NCBI GenBank assembly: GCA_025357975.1
Contig: JANYKY010000251.1
Coordinates: forward strand, 1 to 6,487
Direction of reading: 5' to 3'
Length of the DNA: 6,487 nt
Source: Gemmatimonadaceae bacterium
GTDB lineage: Bacteria; Gemmatimonadota; Gemmatimonadetes; Gemmatimonadales; Gemmatimonadaceae
In this document: positions 5,760 to 6,487 of the stretch, one piece after another
Numbering within the stretch: the first letter of the stretch is position 1
Layout of the letters: each line of letters starts with the position of its first letter
The notes under the pieces: model-generated
What the model was told of the DNA's origin: nothing
What the model saw: the letters and a program-made list of their open reading frames with translations, nothing else
Databases searched by the model: none
Translations under genes and position numbers: made by a program

Positions 5760-6487
5760 CCCGATTGATGTCGCGGGCATTTTCTATTTTTGCGGCGCTT
5801 GCGTTCAGCCAGGACGGGCAAATCAAAAACGGATAGACCTGATCTCCTCCAGCTGATCCGTGCGCGCCTACTTGATCGTCGAATGAGATGATGTCGTAAC
5901 CGTCGTAAGCGCCGAAGAGAACAAAGTCGCCGGCGTTTGGCTGCATGACGAGGGACTCGATAGCGCTCACGACGTATGCCTGGGTTCCGAAGGGCTCGAG
6001 CGGATTCTCGCCGGCTGAAATCCTCACTTCGCCATGCGAGATAACACCCGCACCAGATCGGCTCTCGACATGTACACCCTCAGCGGTGCGCGTGGCGATC
6101 AAGCCGATTCCAGGATGATTGAGCAAGCCCTGATACAGCGCCCATCGCCTCGGCACACTGCTGATGTCGAATAGAGATAACTGCCTCGCGTCAGAGCTGA
6201 AATAAAGGAGAGCGAGGCACGAGCTGTAAGTCACGACGACTTCATGCTTTGCATCCACCCGATACTTTTCGGGAAGAATTATCTCTCTCAGCCCATAACG
6301 ACTGCGAAGCCAGTCAGTCAACCTTTTCAGGGTCCGACGCGTTCCAGTATCTCCCACCGGAGTCATCGTTGCAACTGCCTCGATTACCTCAGGCCCCATT
6401 CCGGCATATTCACTCGACTCCGCTGCACTGGCGAGGACATCTCCATCGAGCATCCGCTCGACCGTCTTGCCGAGAGATTCCTTGAAC
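5728..6487 (-). CDS. Alkaline phosphatase / type I phosphodiesterase-like protein, C-terminal part (5' end beyond window)
   Basis: About 252 residues are visible and the frame stays open to the right edge, so the start and the N-terminal half are missing. The methionine at 6453 is probably internal. Counting from it: TMTPVGDTGTRRTLKRL (29-45), TYSSCLALLYFS (75-86), NHPGIGLIATR (112-122), ENPLEPFG (149-156), and near the C-terminus GDFVLFGAY (175-183) and FDDQVGAHGSAGG (191-203) before PFLICP. The last stretch resembles the HGGLGG-type metal-site region of sulfatase/alkaline-phosphatase-fold proteins that carry a phage-holin-like membrane domain in actinobacteria. H198 would be the metal-binding histidine. 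The N-terminal metal ligands and nucleophile lie outside the window, so activity cannot be judged. No membrane segment is visible in this part. It converges on the rightward block, with a 32-base overlap at the ends. The family call is by pattern memory. Confidence 0.75.
   Translation of the reverse strand, partial: FKESLGKTVERMLDGDVLASAAESSEYAGMGPEVIEAVATMTPVGDTGTRRTLKRLTDWLRSRYGLREIILPEKYRVDAKHEVVVTYSSCLALLYFSSDARQLSLFDISSVPRRWALYQGLLNHPGIGLIATRTAEGVHVESRSGAGVISHGEVRISAGENPLEPFGTQAYVVSAIESLVMQPNAGDFVLFGAYDGYDIISFDDQVGAHGSAGGDQVYPFLICPSWLNASAAKIENARDINRVILRRYTEAS

Overview
The window looks like a gene-dense bacterial chromosome segment of moderately high GC, roughly 58-60% by eye. It has no RNA genes, insertion sequences, CRISPR arrays or phage genes that I can see, and no intergenic gap above about 21 bases. 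A soluble Hanks-type Ser/Thr kinase, a bacterial PriA, a dipeptide epimerase and an archaeal/cyanobacterial-style ornithine cyclodeaminase homologue together suggest an environmental, kinase-rich lineage. Gemmatimonadota or a similar soil phylum would be my guess. That placement is inference from gene flavour only.

Five genes read rightwards as one tightly packed block (about 1-5759). They are (1) a kinase cut by the left edge; (2) an enolase-superfamily dipeptide epimerase, whose start overlaps or abuts the kinase stop; (3) priA, the replication-restart helicase, starting 7 bases after the epimerase stop; (4) a homologue of the ArgZ/AgrE C-terminal (TIGR00300-type) ornithine cyclodeaminase, starting 21 bases after priA; and (5) a 134-residue protein of unknown function, joined to gene 4 by an ATGA stop/start overlap. 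The spacing argues for a single transcript, with its promoter left of the window.

One gene reads leftwards from the right edge (6487-5728). It is the C-terminal part of an alkaline-phosphatase/type I phosphodiesterase-like protein, of the kind attached to a phage-holin-like membrane region in actinobacteria. Its end overlaps the end of gene 5 by 32 bases.

Functionally the block mixes signalling (kinase), murein-peptide or dipeptide salvage (epimerase), replication restart (PriA) and ornithine-to-proline catabolism (gene 4). Genes 2 and 4 could both feed amino-acid recycling, but PriA has no obvious link to either, so the arrangement may be simple packing. I see no strong evidence for a wholly new system. 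The most interesting items are the missing N-terminal domain of gene 4, its coupled unknown partner (gene 5), and the ambiguous start of the epimerase.
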